DNA of 64,000 nt from Eubacteriaceae bacterium (GCA_902362435.1 CABIWW010000010.1:1-64000); one strand, 5' to 3'; shown: positions 44,736 through 54,310, numbered from the stretch's first letter. Numbers and translations are program-made. The notes: generated by a model from the sequence alone, not told the origin.

Positions 44736-47414
44736 ATGACTGAAAAAAAACGACAGCAGAAGAGATCTACGTCCGGGGGGACAAAAAGCAGGAGCAGCTC
44801 ATCATCCTCAAAGACATCGGCTGCCGGCAGGAAGAAGGCTGCGGAGGCAGATGAACGGAGGATCGACAGCAGAGTGAGGGATGAGATAGTATCCATCATT
44901 CTGATCGCTGTAGGTATTTTCTTCATCATAGCGTTCCAGACTTCGGCGGCAGGAGCAATAGGGATGTCGCTGTCGCACTTTTTCAAAGGTCTGTTTGGAT
45001 TTGCCGCATACATACTGCCGTATTATTTTATAATATACGGCATTTTGCTGTTTATGAGAAAGACCATACATGTAGGCATAAAATCTGCAGTTTTGCTGCT
45101 GATCATCTTTCTGATGATATCGCTGATCAATTCGGGAAGGTTCATAGATGAAAGCGTGATAAATCAGAATTTCTGGAACATGGCGGTCTATTACAACAAC
45201 GGCATGGCGCTGGATGACGGCGGAGTGTTCGGTATGATGGTAGGCAAGACCATCGTGATGCTCACAGGCCTTCCGGGGCTTTACATATTCGCAGTAGTAG
45301 TCGTGATAATATGTCTGCTTCTCCTCATGAACACGCCGGTATCCCGGTTTTTCGAAAAAGCCAGGGAAAAGAAGGCGAAACATGATGAGTCTAAGCAGGA
45401 GCGTGCGGCAGCCAGGAGAAAGGAAAAACCTCAGGTTTCATATCCTGAAGTCCATGAGCCGGAGTATGAAGGCGCAGGCTTTGCAGCTGCGGGACCTGCC
45501 GCAGGATATGCGGCGGATAACATGCAGGGATATATCCCGATGCCGGATGCGCACAGCGGGAGAGTGAGCGCGAGACAGAAAAAGATACTGGGATATATGC
45601 AAGATGACGATCTGGCTTCGGGCAGGAACGGAGCAGAGCAGGAGCTCGACTTTTCACTTGGAGAAAACAGGGAGAAAAAGAAGCGTCGAAAGAAGGCTGC
45701 TGAAGAAGCAGGAACAGATATGCCTGCACAGGAAAGAAACACATCTGTACATACTGCACATGTGGCAGAAGATGCATTCGATACAGGTGCAGCAGCGGGC
45801 GGTGAAGCGGAGACAGAAGGCTTCGGCAGTCCGATAATAGTCGGCGGATTTTCTCCTAAAAAAATGGAAGAAAAGCTTTCGAAGGCCGAAGCTGCAAAGA
45901 GCATGCTCAAAGAAGGCGATTTCAATGTGACGACGACGTCGGAAAGCTACAGATTTCCGCCGATAGACCTTTTGAACAAGGCGAAGCGGTCGAAGGGAAA
46001 CGCCGCAGAGGAAGAAAACATCCTCAGAGCGAAGGCGATGAAGCTGGAAGACACACTGCACAGTTTCAATATAGATGCACAGGTCACCAATGTCACACAG
46101 GGTCCTACGGTAACAAGATATGAGGTACACCCTAACAGCGGTGTAAAGGTCAAAGGCATAAAAAACCTTGCAGATGATATCGCACTCAACATGGAGGCAA
46201 AGAGCATCAGGATAGAAGCGCCGATACCAGGAAAACCGGCAGTCGGCATAGAGATAGAAAACGACAGGATCAACATGGTGACTGCCAGAGAGATCATCGA
46301 TTCTGCAGCATTCAAGAAATCAGAGTCGAAGATAACGTTTGCAGTAGGAAAGGACATCGCGGGGAAGGCTATAGTCGCAGATCTTAAGACGATGCCGCAC
46401 ATGCTGATCGCAGGTTCTACAGGGTCCGGAAAGAGCGTGTGCATAAACACGATAATAGCAAGCTTCCTTTACAAGGCAAGACCTGATGAAGTCAAGCTCG
46501 TTCTCGTCGACCCCAAGGTCGTGGAGCTTGCAAACTACAACGGCATACCTCATCTGCTGATACCGGTCGTGACGGAGCCGTCAAAGGCCGCCGCCGCACT
46601 GAACTGGGCTGTCGCAGAGATGGATGACAGATACAAGAAATTCGCGGCAGAGGGAGTCCGCGAGCTGACCGGCTACAACAAGGCGATGAAGGCAAAGGGC
46701 GATGACGAAAGCGTGATGCCTCAGATCGTCATCATAATAGACGAGCTGGCTGACCTGATGATGGCAGCGCCGTCACAGGTAGAGGAGTCTATCTGCAGGC
46801 TTGCGCAGAAAGCGAGAGCCGCAGGCATGCATCTGATCGTGGCTACGCAGAGACCGTCGGTAGACGTAATAACGGGAGTCATAAAAGCCAACATACCGTC
46901 GCGAATAGCCTTTGCAGTATCATCACAGGTCGACTCGAGGACGATACTGGACATGTCGGGAGCCGAAAAGCTCGTGGGAAAAGGCGATATGCTGTTCAAT
47001 CCGCTCGGCAGCGGCAAGCCGATAAGAGTCCAGGGCGCATTCATTTCGGATGATGAAGTCAACAGCATCATCGATTTTGTGAAAGCGCAGAATGAGGAGA
47101 CAAGATATTCGGATAACGTTCTCGACTCAATAGAGCGTGCCAATGTCCCTGACGCAGAGAAGGGAAACAGAGATCTTGAAGATGAGCTGCTTCCTGATGC
47201 GATAGAGCTTGTCGTGCAGGCGCAGCAGGCATCCGTGTCGATGCTGCAGAGACGGTTCAGGATAGGCTACAACAGAGCCGCCAGGATAATCGACATGATG
47301 GAAGACAGGCAGATCGTCGGTCCGTCAGACGGGAGCAGACCGAGACAGGTGCTGATCACAGAAGCGGATCTAATAAATATGAAAGAAAGTACAGAGGATA
47401 TAGAGAAAGAATGA
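44736..47414 (+). CDS. ftsK: DNA translocase FtsK/SpoIIIE
   Basis: This 892-aa DNA pump clears chromosomal DNA from the division or sporulation septum. Four N-terminal transmembrane helices (about residues 47-195) are followed by a charged linker rich in Ala, Glu and Lys (about 200-380) and the motor domain. The Walker A is IAGSTGSGKSVCINT (near 565), with IVIIIDELADLMM as Walker B. The C-terminal gamma winged helix that reads polar DNA motifs is complete: QASVSMLQRRFRIGYNRAAR and MMEDRQIVGPSDGSRPRQVL. Its last four bases overlap rimO (ATGA-type), so translation is coupled. Given gpr and spoIIP elsewhere, it may serve as SpoIIIE. Confidence 0.95.
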   Translation: MTEKKRQQKRSTSGGTKSRSSSSSSKTSAAGRKKAAEADERRIDSRVRDEIVSIILIAVGIFFIIAFQTSAAGAIGMSLSHFFKGLFGFAAYILPYYFIIYGILLFMRKTIHVGIKSAVLLLIIFLMISLINSGRFIDESVINQNFWNMAVYYNNGMALDDGGVFGMMVGKTIVMLTGLPGLYIFAVVVVIICLLLLMNTPVSRFFEKAREKKAKHDESKQERAAARRKEKPQVSYPEVHEPEYEGAGFAAAGPAAGYAADNMQGYIPMPDAHSGRVSARQKKILGYMQDDDLASGRNGAEQELDFSLGENREKKKRRKKAAEEAGTDMPAQERNTSVHTAHVAEDAFDTGAAAGGEAETEGFGSPIIVGGFSPKKMEEKLSKAEAAKSMLKEGDFNVTTTSESYRFPPIDLLNKAKRSKGNAAEEENILRAKAMKLEDTLHSFNIDAQVTNVTQGPTVTRYEVHPNSGVKVKGIKNLADDIALNMEAKSIRIEAPIPGKPAVGIEIENDRINMVTAREIIDSAAFKKSESKITFAVGKDIAGKAIVADLKTMPHMLIAGSTGSGKSVCINTIIASFLYKARPDEVKLVLVDPKVVELANYNGIPHLLIPVVTEPSKAAAALNWAVAEMDDRYKKFAAEGVRELTGYNKAMKAKGDDESVMPQIVIIIDELADLMMAAPSQVEESICRLAQKARAAGMHLIVATQRPSVDVITGVIKANIPSRIAFAVSSQVDSRTILDMSGAEKLVGKGDMLFNPLGSGKPIRVQGAFISDDEVNSIIDFVKAQNEETRYSDNVLDSIERANVPDAEKGNRDLEDELLPDAIELVVQAQQASVSMLQRRFRIGYNRAARIIDMMEDRQIVGPSDGSRPRQVLITEADLINMKESTEDIEKE

Positions 47415-48754
47415 AATTATACATAGAAACGATGGGATGTCCGAAAAATTTCAATGATTCGGAGAGCATAGGAGGAATATGGGAATCGACCGGGATGTCG
47501 CTGACAGACGACCCTGCCGAAGCAGACGCGATCCTTGTGAATACGTGCGGCTTTATAAACGACGCGAAGCAGGAGTCGATAGGCTGCATTTTCGACATGG
47601 CGAGATTCATAGATGAATCCGCGAAGCAGGCGCCGGATCACGAGAAAAAGATACTGATAGTTTCAGGATGTCTTTCGCAGCGATACGGAAAAGAGCTGGC
47701 CGACGAGATGCCAGAGGTCGACATTTTCCTCGGGGTCAATGATTATGAAAAGCTGCCGCAGCTTGTGAAGGAGTACAGGAAAGGCAAGCGTCTGCAGGCT
47801 TTCAGCTGCCAGCCGGATGCATTCTACGAATTTTCCGCAAGAAAGATAAAGGACAACCCTTATTCAATGACGCTGAGGATAGCCGAAGGCTGCAACAACT
47901 GCTGCGCATACTGCGTGATACCGCAGATAAGGGGTGCATACAGGAGCAGACCGATGGAGAATATAATAGAAGAAGCTGAGCTGCTGGCGTCAAAGGGCTG
48001 CAGAGAGATCATACTGATCGCTCAGGACGTGACAGAATACGGTACGGATATCTACGGCAGACTGATGCTCCCGGAGCTGCTCAGAAAGCTCTGCAGGGTC
48101 GACGGCATAAGATGGATCAGGCTAATGTACTGCTACGAGGACAAGATCACCGATGAACTGATAGAAGTGATGGCGTCCGAAGAAAAGATCTGCGATTACA
48201 TCGATATACCGCTGCAGCATGTGTCTGACGGAGTGCTGAGCGCGATGAACAGACATTCGACTACGGAAAGCATAAAGGATACGCTTGGCAGACTGCGTAC
48301 AGTGATGCCGGACATCCACATAAGGACGACGCTCATCACGGGATTCCCGGGAGAGACTGAGGAAGAGTTTGAAGAGCTCCTGGAATTCGTCGAGGAAACG
48401 AGGTTCGAGAGACTTGGCGTATTTGCATATTCACGCGAGGAAGGGACTGTTGCGGGAGATATGGAAAATCAGATAGATGAAGACGTCAAGGCGATGCGCG
48501 CAGATGCGATAATGCGCAGACAGCTCGACATTTCCAGGGAAATAAACGAGTCCAAAGTCGGAGATACTATGACAGTGATGGTGGACGGCACGGATGAAGA
48601 CGGCGCATATCTCGGCAGGACGGTATATGACGCTCCGGAGATCGACAACACGGTGATTTTTACAGCAGATGAAGAACTTGTGCCGGGAGACATGGTGCAG
48701 GTAAAGATAACAGACGCATTCGACTATGATCTTGTAGGAAAGATGGAGGGATAA
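47411..48754 (+). CDS. rimO: Ribosomal protein S12 methylthiotransferase
   Basis: This 447-aa radical SAM enzyme adds a methylthio group to Asp of ribosomal protein S12. The N-terminal UPF0004 domain has three cluster cysteines (MGCPKN near 9, NTCGF near 46, SGCLSQR near 83). The radical SAM motif is CNNCCAYC (C-x3-C-x2-C, near 158-165), followed by IPQIRGAYRSR. A C-terminal TRAM domain carries VMVDGTDEDGAYLGRT and VKITDAFDYDLVG. The MGCPKN-DSE form and the DYDLVG ending distinguish RimO from MiaB. Starts inside the ftsK stop; pgsA follows after one base. Confidence 0.93.
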   Translation: MKLYIETMGCPKNFNDSESIGGIWESTGMSLTDDPAEADAILVNTCGFINDAKQESIGCIFDMARFIDESAKQAPDHEKKILIVSGCLSQRYGKELADEMPEVDIFLGVNDYEKLPQLVKEYRKGKRLQAFSCQPDAFYEFSARKIKDNPYSMTLRIAEGCNNCCAYCVIPQIRGAYRSRPMENIIEEAELLASKGCREIILIAQDVTEYGTDIYGRLMLPELLRKLCRVDGIRWIRLMYCYEDKITDELIEVMASEEKICDYIDIPLQHVSDGVLSAMNRHSTTESIKDTLGRLRTVMPDIHIRTTLITGFPGETEEEFEELLEFVEETRFERLGVFAYSREEGTVAGDMENQIDEDVKAMRADAIMRRQLDISREINESKVGDTMTVMVDGTDEDGAYLGRTVYDAPEIDNTVIFTADEELVPGDMVQVKITDAFDYDLVGKMEG

Positions 48755-48755
48755 T

Positions 48756-49289
48756 ATGAATTTGCCTAATAAACTTACGATGGGAAGAATTTTCGCGATA
48801 CCGGTGTTCATCATCGTGTTTCTGCTCGGCTACAGGTACGCGGCGACGGTGATCTTCATACTCGCGGCGCTGACCGATATGCTGGACGGACATATCGCGA
48901 GAAAACACAATCTCGTGACTAATTTCGGAAAGCTGATGGATCCGCTGGCGGACAAGCTGCTGGTGATGTCGGCGCTGATATGTCTGGTGCAGATCGGAGA
49001 TGTGGCAGGCTGGATGGTAGTCGTGATACTCGGAAGAGAATTCATCATCACAGGCATGAGACAGGTGGCTGCGGCACAGGGAATAGTCATCGCAGCCGGG
49101 ATAACAGGAAAGATCAAGACCATAACGCAGATGATCGCGATACCTCTGCTGCTGCTCGACAACTGGCCGTTCAGCATGCTGAGCTTCAATCTGCCGATGG
49201 ATACGATATTCCTCTGGATAGCCCTCGTGATGACGGTAGTATCAGGGACTGAATACATAATCAAGAACAAGAAACTGTTTTCTATGTAG
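48756..49289 (+). CDS. pgsA: CDP-diacylglycerol-glycerol-3-phosphate 3-phosphatidyltransferase
   Basis: This 177-aa membrane enzyme makes phosphatidylglycerophosphate, the first step of phosphatidylglycerol synthesis. It has the CDP-alcohol phosphotransferase signature D-x2-DG-x2-AR-x8-G-x3-D-x3-D in LTDMLDGHIARKH and FGKLMDPLADK (about residues 37-67). Opening NLPNKLTMGRIFAIPVFI is typical of PgsA, and several transmembrane helices cover the rest. GGAGGG lies seven bases before the ATG. It is likely co-transcribed with ftsK and rimO. Confidence 0.93.
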   Translation: MNLPNKLTMGRIFAIPVFIIVFLLGYRYAATVIFILAALTDMLDGHIARKHNLVTNFGKLMDPLADKLLVMSALICLVQIGDVAGWMVVVILGREFIITGMRQVAAAQGIVIAAGITGKIKTITQMIAIPLLLLDNWPFSMLSFNLPMDTIFLWIALVMTVVSGTEYIIKNKKLFSM

Positions 49290-49347
49290 GTTTTCAATTC
49301 AGGAAAAACAACAAATGCAGGAAAACACAGGAAAGAAGGAATGAGAT

Positions 49348-50577
49348 ATGAAAACTGCGATCCTGAGTATCGGTACAGAACTGCTTTTCGGGCAGATAAC
49401 GAATACTAATACAGTGTATCTTTCACAGCAGCTGAACATGCTGGGCTTTGACGTGATGTACCACTATACGGTGGGAGACAATCCCGAAAGAGTCGAGGAC
49501 ATGATCAAGCTGGCACTCAAAGACTGCGACATGGTGATCACTACTGGCGGTCTCGGACCGACGCAGGATGATCTCACCAAGGAAGTCGTGTGCAAGGTGA
49601 TGAAAGACGAGCTCGTGAAAAACGAAGACGAGATGAACTCTCTCACTGAATATTTCAGGAATGCCGGCAAGGACATGACCGAGAACAACAGGAAACAGGC
49701 ATACCTGCCGTCACGTGCGGTCGTTTTCCATAATGAAAACGGCACAGCGCCGGGTTTCTGTGCTGAAAATGAGGGAAAGTACGTGATCTGCATGCCGGGG
49801 CCTCCGTCTGAAATGAAGCCGATGTTCGAGAACAGCGTAAAGCCGTTCATACAGTCGCTTTCCAGCGAGGTCATCTATTACAGGATGGCAAGGGTATTCG
49901 GCATAGGCGAGTCGCGCCTGGAGACTGATCTTCTCGATCTGATCGACGGACAGACAGATCCTACGCTGGCCACTTATGCAAAGGAGGGCGAGTGTTCGCT
50001 CAGAGTGGCTTCCAAGAGGAAGACCGAGGCTGAGGCTGAAAAGGCTGTCAACGACATGCTAGAGAAGGTAAAGGAGCGCGTCGGAGAGTATATATACAGC
50101 TGTGACGATGAAGAACTGGTACAGGTAGTGTGCAGGAAGCTGATGGATCGCGGTCTGACGCTTTCGTCGGCAGAATCGTGCACGGGAGGCTTGTTCGCTG
50201 CTGCGGTCACGGACATCCCGGGAATATCTCAGGTGTTCCAGCGCGGGCTGGTGACATACAGCAATCAGGCCAAGATGGACGAGCTGGGCGTGAAAGCGGA
50301 GACTCTGGAAAAGTACGGTGCTGTCAGCGAAGAGACTGCGCTTGAAATGGTCGAAGGTCTCAGGAAAGCAAGCGGCAGCGATATATGCATATCCGTTACT
50401 GGCATCGCAGGTCCTGGCGGTGGTAGCGCGAAAAAGCCTGTAGGACTGATATATATAGGTTTCATGTACGGTGATAAGAAACTGTGCAGGAAGCTGAGTA
50501 CGGGCGATGACGACAGGAGCTGGAACCGCAGGTATACACTGCTCAGCATGCTCGATATGATAAACAGGAATATTTGA
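49348..50577 (+). CDS. cinA: CinA-family protein (NMN amidohydrolase / competence-damage protein)
   Basis: This 409-aa protein has an N-terminal MoCF-like/COG1058 domain (AILSIGTELLFGQITNTN, VITTGGLGPTQDD) linked to ADP-ribose pyrophosphatase activity in the family. The C-terminal CinA domain (LSSAESCTGGLFAAAVTDIP, ISVTGIAGPGGGSAKKPVG) has nicotinamide-nucleotide amidohydrolase activity in the family. In Gram-positives it commonly sits directly before recA, as here, and is linked to competence; comEA is also in the window. AAGGAAT precedes the ATG. Confidence 0.93.
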   Translation: MKTAILSIGTELLFGQITNTNTVYLSQQLNMLGFDVMYHYTVGDNPERVEDMIKLALKDCDMVITTGGLGPTQDDLTKEVVCKVMKDELVKNEDEMNSLTEYFRNAGKDMTENNRKQAYLPSRAVVFHNENGTAPGFCAENEGKYVICMPGPPSEMKPMFENSVKPFIQSLSSEVIYYRMARVFGIGESRLETDLLDLIDGQTDPTLATYAKEGECSLRVASKRKTEAEAEKAVNDMLEKVKERVGEYIYSCDDEELVQVVCRKLMDRGLTLSSAESCTGGLFAAAVTDIPGISQVFQRGLVTYSNQAKMDELGVKAETLEKYGAVSEETALEMVEGLRKASGSDICISVTGIAGPGGGSAKKPVGLIYIGFMYGDKKLCRKLSTGDDDRSWNRRYTLLSMLDMINRNI

Positions 50578-50601
50578 TCACATTTAATGTATTGTAAAAT
50601 A

Positions 50602-50630
50602 TTGACAAAATACGGCGCTTGATGTAAAAT
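50602..50630 (+). promoter_or_regulatory. Upstream recA promoter (P1)
   Basis: A perfect -35 TTGACA (50602-50607) and TAAAAT (50625-50630) are separated by 17 bp. It lies just after the cinA stop and would give a long recA leader. Confidence 0.75.
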
Positions 50631-50708
50631 TATTCCATGACATCGGAGCTTCAGGGCGGGACGGTAAAATGTTCATTCCGGTGAGTTTTATGCATCGGAA
50701 AAATTGTC

Positions 50709-50737
50709 TTGACCTTGGAGCAAAAGTAGGGTATCAT
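50709..50737 (+). promoter_or_regulatory. Proximal recA promoter (P2)
   Basis: TTGACC (50709-50714) and TATCAT (50732-50737) with a 17-bp spacer. The expected start point falls at the LexA box immediately downstream. Confidence 0.75.
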
Positions 50738-50744
50738 GGTTTAA

Positions 50745-50756
50745 GAACAAATGTTC
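50745..50756. promoter_or_regulatory. LexA (DinR) box, recA operator
   Basis: GAACAAATGTTC matches the Gram-positive SOS box GAAC-N4-GTTC with perfect dyad symmetry. It begins 8 bases after the P2 -10 element and ends 18 bases before the recA start, so LexA binding would block P2 and obstruct P1 transcripts. Confidence 0.9.
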
Positions 50757-50774
50757 TTGATTGGAGGAAATCGG

Positions 50775-51899
50775 ATGGCAGCTAAAAACAACGAAACTAA
50801 AAACATGAAGACGGCCAGCAAAGAGGATAGAGATAAAGCGCTCAATGAAGCTCTGGCCCAGATACAGAAGCAGTTTGGAAAGGGTGCTGTTATGAAGCTC
50901 GGCGATGACAGCGCCAGAATGAATATAGAAGCTATATCTACAGGTTCGATGAGCCTTGACCTTGCAACAGGTATCGGAGGAGTCCCGAAGGGCAGGATCA
51001 TAGAGGTGTTCGGACCGGAATCATCAGGTAAGACTACTCTTACCTTACATATCATCGCAGAAGCCCAGAAACAGGGCGGAAGAGCGGCATTCATCGATGC
51101 GGAGCATGCACTGGATCCGGAATATGCGAGAAATCTCGGAGTCGATGTGGACGAACTTCTCGTTTCACAGCCGGATTACGGTGAACAGGCTCTCGAGATC
51201 GCAGAGATGCTCGTCAGGAGCGGCGCTGTGGAGATCGTGGTAGTCGATTCGGTAGCGGCTCTCGTTCCGAAACATGAGATAGACGGTGCGATGGGAGATG
51301 CGACAGTCGGTCTGCAGGCTCGTCTGATGTCGCAGGCCCTCAGAAAGCTCGCGGGAGTCATCAACAAGACGAATACTACTATAATCTTCATAAACCAGCT
51401 CAGAGAAAAGATCGGAGTGATGTTCGGAAACCCTGAGACGACTACAGGCGGACGCGCTCTCAAGTTCTTCTCATCGATGCGTATAGATGTGAGAAAGGTC
51501 GAGAGCATCAAATCGGGCGATCAGATACTGGGAAGCAGGACGAGAGCGAAGATCGTAAAGAACAAGGTGGCGCCTCCGTTCAAGCAGGCGGAATTCGATA
51601 TCATGTACGGCAAGGGCATCTCGAAATCCGGGGATGTGCTCGACTGTGCAGTAGATGCGAAGATCATAGAGAAAGCCGGATCATGGTACAGCTTTGACGG
51701 CAACAGGATCGGACAGGGAAGAGAGAACGTCAAGAAGTATCTTGAAGAGAATCCTGATGTGCTTGATCAGGTCGAAGGACTGCTGCTCGATACGCTCAAG
51801 GCCGACAAGGATAAAAAAGATGAAGAACCGGTACAGGATATACCGGATGCATTGGAAGATGAATTCTTCATCGACGAGGATGGAGTCATCATCGAATAA
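50775..51899 (+). CDS. recA: Recombinase RecA
   Basis: This 374-aa protein forms the ATP-dependent filament for homologous recombination and activates LexA self-cleavage. Landmarks: Walker [36 protein letters not shown] (Walker B), and the L2 loop with [22 protein letters not shown]. The C-terminal tail is acidic ([20 protein letters not shown]), as usual for RecA. I start at ATG 50775, with GGAGGA six bases upstream. An upstream in-frame ATG at 50751 lies within the LexA box and adds 8 non-conserved residues. Confidence 0.97.
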   Translation: MAAKNNETKNMKTASKEDRDKALNEALAQIQKQFGKGAVMKLGDDSARMNIEAISTGSMSLDLATGIGGVPKGRIIEVFGPESSGKTTLTLHIIAEAQKQGGRAAFIDAEHALDPEYARNLGVDVDELLVSQPDYGEQALEIAEMLVRSGAVEIVVVDSVAALVPKHEIDGAMGDATVGLQARLMSQALRKLAGVINKTNTTIIFINQLREKIGVMFGNPETTTGGRALKFFSSMRIDVRKVESIKSGDQILGSRTRAKIVKNKVAPPFKQAEFDIMYGKGISKSGDVLDCAVDAKIIEKAGSWYSFDGNRIGQGRENVKKYLEENPDVLDQVEGLLLDTLKADKDKKDEEPVQDIPDALEDEFFIDEDGVIIE

Positions 51900-51993
51900 C
51901 TCCGGTTCCGCAAAGCTGCTGAGGCAAGTCGAAACGTATTTGAAATGCAGCAGCAGAACGAATAAAAACATGTGCAAAATACAGTAAATTTAC

Positions 51994-52022
51994 TTTACAT
52001 TGAAGCTGAAATATAGTAATAT
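51994..52022 (+). promoter_or_regulatory. Promoter of the rplU-rpmA unit
   Basis: TTTACA (51994-51999) and TAATAT (52017-52022) are 17 bp apart, about 110 bp before rplU. Confidence 0.6.
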
Positions 52023-52029
52023 ATATGAA

Positions 52030-52129
52030 TGTAAGCCGCTCGAAGAGGGTTTTTTGAAATGCAGTTTGATATTCAAGATAAAACTGCTACCTGGTTAGGC
52101 GAGACTGGATAGAGGAGGTAAGAATTATA
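52030..52129 (+). ncRNA. Probable ribosomal protein L21 mRNA leader
   Basis: About 100 bases between the promoter and rplU have short pairing elements (GCCGCTCGAAGAGGGTTTTT and a CTGGTTAGGCGAGACTGG stretch). The position matches the known L21 leader of Firmicutes, which regulates rplU-rpmA. I infer it from position and structure-like content; a covariance-model scan would settle it. Confidence 0.4.
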
Positions 52130-52621
52130 ATGTACGCAATTATCGAAACAGGCGGAAAGCAGTACAGAGTCAAGAACGGTGATCAGATCGCTGTTGAAAA
52201 GCTCAGCAATGTAGAAGACGGATCAAAGGTAGTATTTGACAAGGTGCTGGTAGTAGGTGAAGGTGCTGATGTAAAAGTAGGTGCTCCTTATGTCGAAGGT
52301 TCTGTAGTAGAGGGAAAAGCTATCGAAACAGGCAAAGGCAAGAAGGTGATCATCTTCAAGTACAAGGCAAAGAAAGACTACAGAAAGAAGCAGGGTCACA
52401 GACAGCCGTATACACTCGTAGAGATCACTTCGATCGATGGTGATACTACAGTGGCTGCAAAACCTGAAGCTGCAGAAGAAGCAAAAGCTGCTAAGAAGCC
52501 GTCCTTAAAATCTATGAGAAAAGCAGAACTTATAGAATTTGCTAAGGAAAACAACATCGAAATCGATGAAAAAGCTACTAATGCGGTAATGATCGAAACT
52601 ATCGAAGCTGCATTAAAATAG
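52130..52621 (+). CDS. rplU: 50S ribosomal protein L21 with C-terminal SAP/Rho-N-like extension
   Basis: The first 103 residues are a full L21 ([45 protein letters not shown]). The 163-aa product then continues about 60 residues: an Ala/Lys/Glu linker and a compact helical domain, [20 protein letters not shown] and a last helix. This resembles the SAP or Rho N-terminal helix-extended-loop-helix motif that binds nucleic acid. Typical L21 stops near 103, so this is an uncommon extension. The gene has GAGGAGG about ten bases before the ATG. rpmA follows after 59 bp without the prp gene normally found between them in Firmicutes. Confidence 0.93.
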   Translation: MYAIIETGGKQYRVKNGDQIAVEKLSNVEDGSKVVFDKVLVVGEGADVKVGAPYVEGSVVEGKAIETGKGKKVIIFKYKAKKDYRKKQGHRQPYTLVEITSIDGDTTVAAKPEAAEEAKAAKKPSLKSMRKAELIEFAKENNIEIDEKATNAVMIETIEAALK

Positions 52622-52680
52622 TAAAAGCAAAGTATTTAAGAATTTAACTGATATTGATATAGCGAGGAGGTGTCTGGTCG

Positions 52681-52941
52681 ATGGCAAGTAAGAAAGGTGT
52701 AGGTAGCTCGAAGAACGGTCGTGATAGTGAGTCGAAACGTTTAGGCGTTAAGACAGGCGACGGTCAGTTTGTAAGTGCCGGAAGCATTTTAGTTAGACAG
52801 AGAGGAACTAAGTTCCACCCTGGCAACAATGTAGGAAAAGGCGGAGACGATACATTATTTGCAATGATTGACGGAGCTGTCAAGTTTGAAAGATATGACA
52901 AAACCAGAAAGCAAGTAAGCGTATATCCAAAAGAAGCATAA
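52681..52941 (+). CDS. rpmA: 50S ribosomal protein L27 without N-terminal extension
   Basis: This 86-aa protein is typical L27 ([40 protein letters not shown]). Most Firmicutes make L27 with about 9 extra N-terminal residues ending in FF, removed by the protease Prp. Here the protein begins MASKKG. An in-frame TAG (52660-52662) lies just upstream, before the GAGGAGG ribosome site, so no extension is possible. This agrees with the absence of prp between rplU and rpmA. The methionine is presumably removed to expose the functional Ala. Confidence 0.95.
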   Translation: MASKKGVGSSKNGRDSESKRLGVKTGDGQFVSAGSILVRQRGTKFHPGNNVGKGGDDTLFAMIDGAVKFERYDKTRKQVSVYPKEA

Positions 52942-52956
52942 ACAGATTGTTTTGAG

Positions 52957-52989
52957 AGCCCCTATTTTATAGGGGCTTTACTTTTTTGA
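52957..52989 (+). terminator. Rho-independent terminator after rpmA
   Basis: AGCCCCTAT (52957-52965) pairs with ATAGGGGCT (52969-52977) across a TTT loop, then TTACTTTTTT. obg follows within 14 bases, so partial read-through is likely. Confidence 0.9.
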
Positions 52990-53002
52990 TAAAGGAGGTT
53001 CC

Positions 53003-54310
53003 ATGTTTGTAGACAGAGCCAGAATTTTTATAAAGTCAGGAAAAGGCGGAGATGGTGCTGTTTCTTTCAGAAGAGAGCCATTCGTGCCGGAAGGCGGACC
53101 TGACGGCGGAGACGGAGGAAAAGGCGGAGACGTTATTTTCCAGGCAGATGAAAATCTCAGAACTCTGATGGATTTTCGATATAAAAGAAAATATGAGGCG
53201 GAAAACGGTCAGAATGGAATGAAGAAAAAGAGATACGGCAAGAACGGCCAGGATCTCGTGATAAAAGTTCCTGTCGGCACAGTTGTGATAGACGAAGCGT
53301 CGGGACTTGTGATGCAGGACCTGACGGAGAACGGCCAGTCCTTTGTCGCTGCGAAAGGCGGTAAAGGCGGGAAGGGCAACGTGAAGTACACGACGTCCAC
53401 CAGACAGGCGCCGAACTTTGCGGAAGCCGGCGGATTTGCAAAAGAACGCGAGATAATACTCGAAATGAAGCTGATAGCAGATGTAGGGCTGGTAGGATTC
53501 CCTAATGTCGGCAAATCGACACTGCTGTCTGTTTCCACGAGTGCAAAGCCTAAGATAGCGAATTACCACTTCACGACGATAGCTCCGAACCTCGGGGTCG
53601 TGCAGATATATGACACGAGCTTCGTGATGGCGGACATAGCAGGGATAATAGAAGGCGCGCATCAGGGCGCGGGACTCGGCCACAAATTCCTGAAACATAT
53701 AGAGAGAACGAAAGTCCTCATACACGTTGTGGACGTTTCAGGGAGCGAGGGACGCGATCCGATAGAGGATTTTGACAAGATAAACAGAGAGCTTGAACAG
53801 TACAGTCCGAGACTGATGAAGAAACCGCAGATCGTGGCGGCAAACAAGATAGATCTCATCAGCGAAGATGATCCGAAATACCTTGAGTTCAAAGAATACG
53901 TCGAGTCAAAGGGATACAAGGTATTCCCGATGTCGGCGCCGATAAACATCGGTGTGAAAGAGGTCCTGGCAGAAGCTGCGGACAAGCTGCAGAAGCTTCT
54001 GGAAGAACCTCAGGAAGATGACGGTTATGAGATGTTCGACTTCGAGGCTGATGAATATGATCCTGACTACAGGACGGTTTCAGTCGAATTCGACGGCAGG
54101 AACTATATACTGAGCGGAAAACAGCTCGAAAAGATATTCAATTCCACGAACTTTACAGATTCGGGATCGGTAAGATATCTCTACAGGTATATAGAAAAGA
54201 GCGGCGCACTTGACAAGATGAAAGAACTCGGCATCGAGGACGGTGATACGATAAAGATAAAGGATTTTGAACTCGAGTATCTGGATGAGGAGTATCTCGA
54301 TCAGTTCTAG
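53003..54310 (+). CDS. obg: GTPase Obg/CgtA
   Basis: This 435-aa essential GTPase acts in 50S assembly and stress signalling. It has a glycine-rich Obg fold (KGGDGAVSFRREPFVPEGGP and further GG repeats, about 1-158). The G domain carries G1 LVGFPNVGKSTLL, G3 MADIAGIIEGAHQG and G4 AANKIDL. An OCT domain occupies the last 75 residues (VEFDGRNYILSGKQLEKIF). Length is normal. AAGGAGG precedes the ATG by about 8 bases. It sits after rpmA, the conserved Firmicute order. Confidence 0.97.
   Translation: MFVDRARIFIKSGKGGDGAVSFRREPFVPEGGPDGGDGGKGGDVIFQADENLRTLMDFRYKRKYEAENGQNGMKKKRYGKNGQDLVIKVPVGTVVIDEASGLVMQDLTENGQSFVAAKGGKGGKGNVKYTTSTRQAPNFAEAGGFAKEREIILEMKLIADVGLVGFPNVGKSTLLSVSTSAKPKIANYHFTTIAPNLGVVQIYDTSFVMADIAGIIEGAHQGAGLGHKFLKHIERTKVLIHVVDVSGSEGRDPIEDFDKINRELEQYSPRLMKKPQIVAANKIDLISEDDPKYLEFKEYVESKGYKVFPMSAPINIGVKEVLAEAADKLQKLLEEPQEDDGYEMFDFEADEYDPDYRTVSVEFDGRNYILSGKQLEKIFNSTNFTDSGSVRYLYRYIEKSGALDKMKELGIEDGDTIKIKDFELEYLDEEYLDQF

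Noticed and set aside
45391..46450. Several leftward ORFs of 100-190 codons within ftsK
   Set aside because: ftsK is complete with all motifs; these are shadows in the low-complexity linker and motor region.
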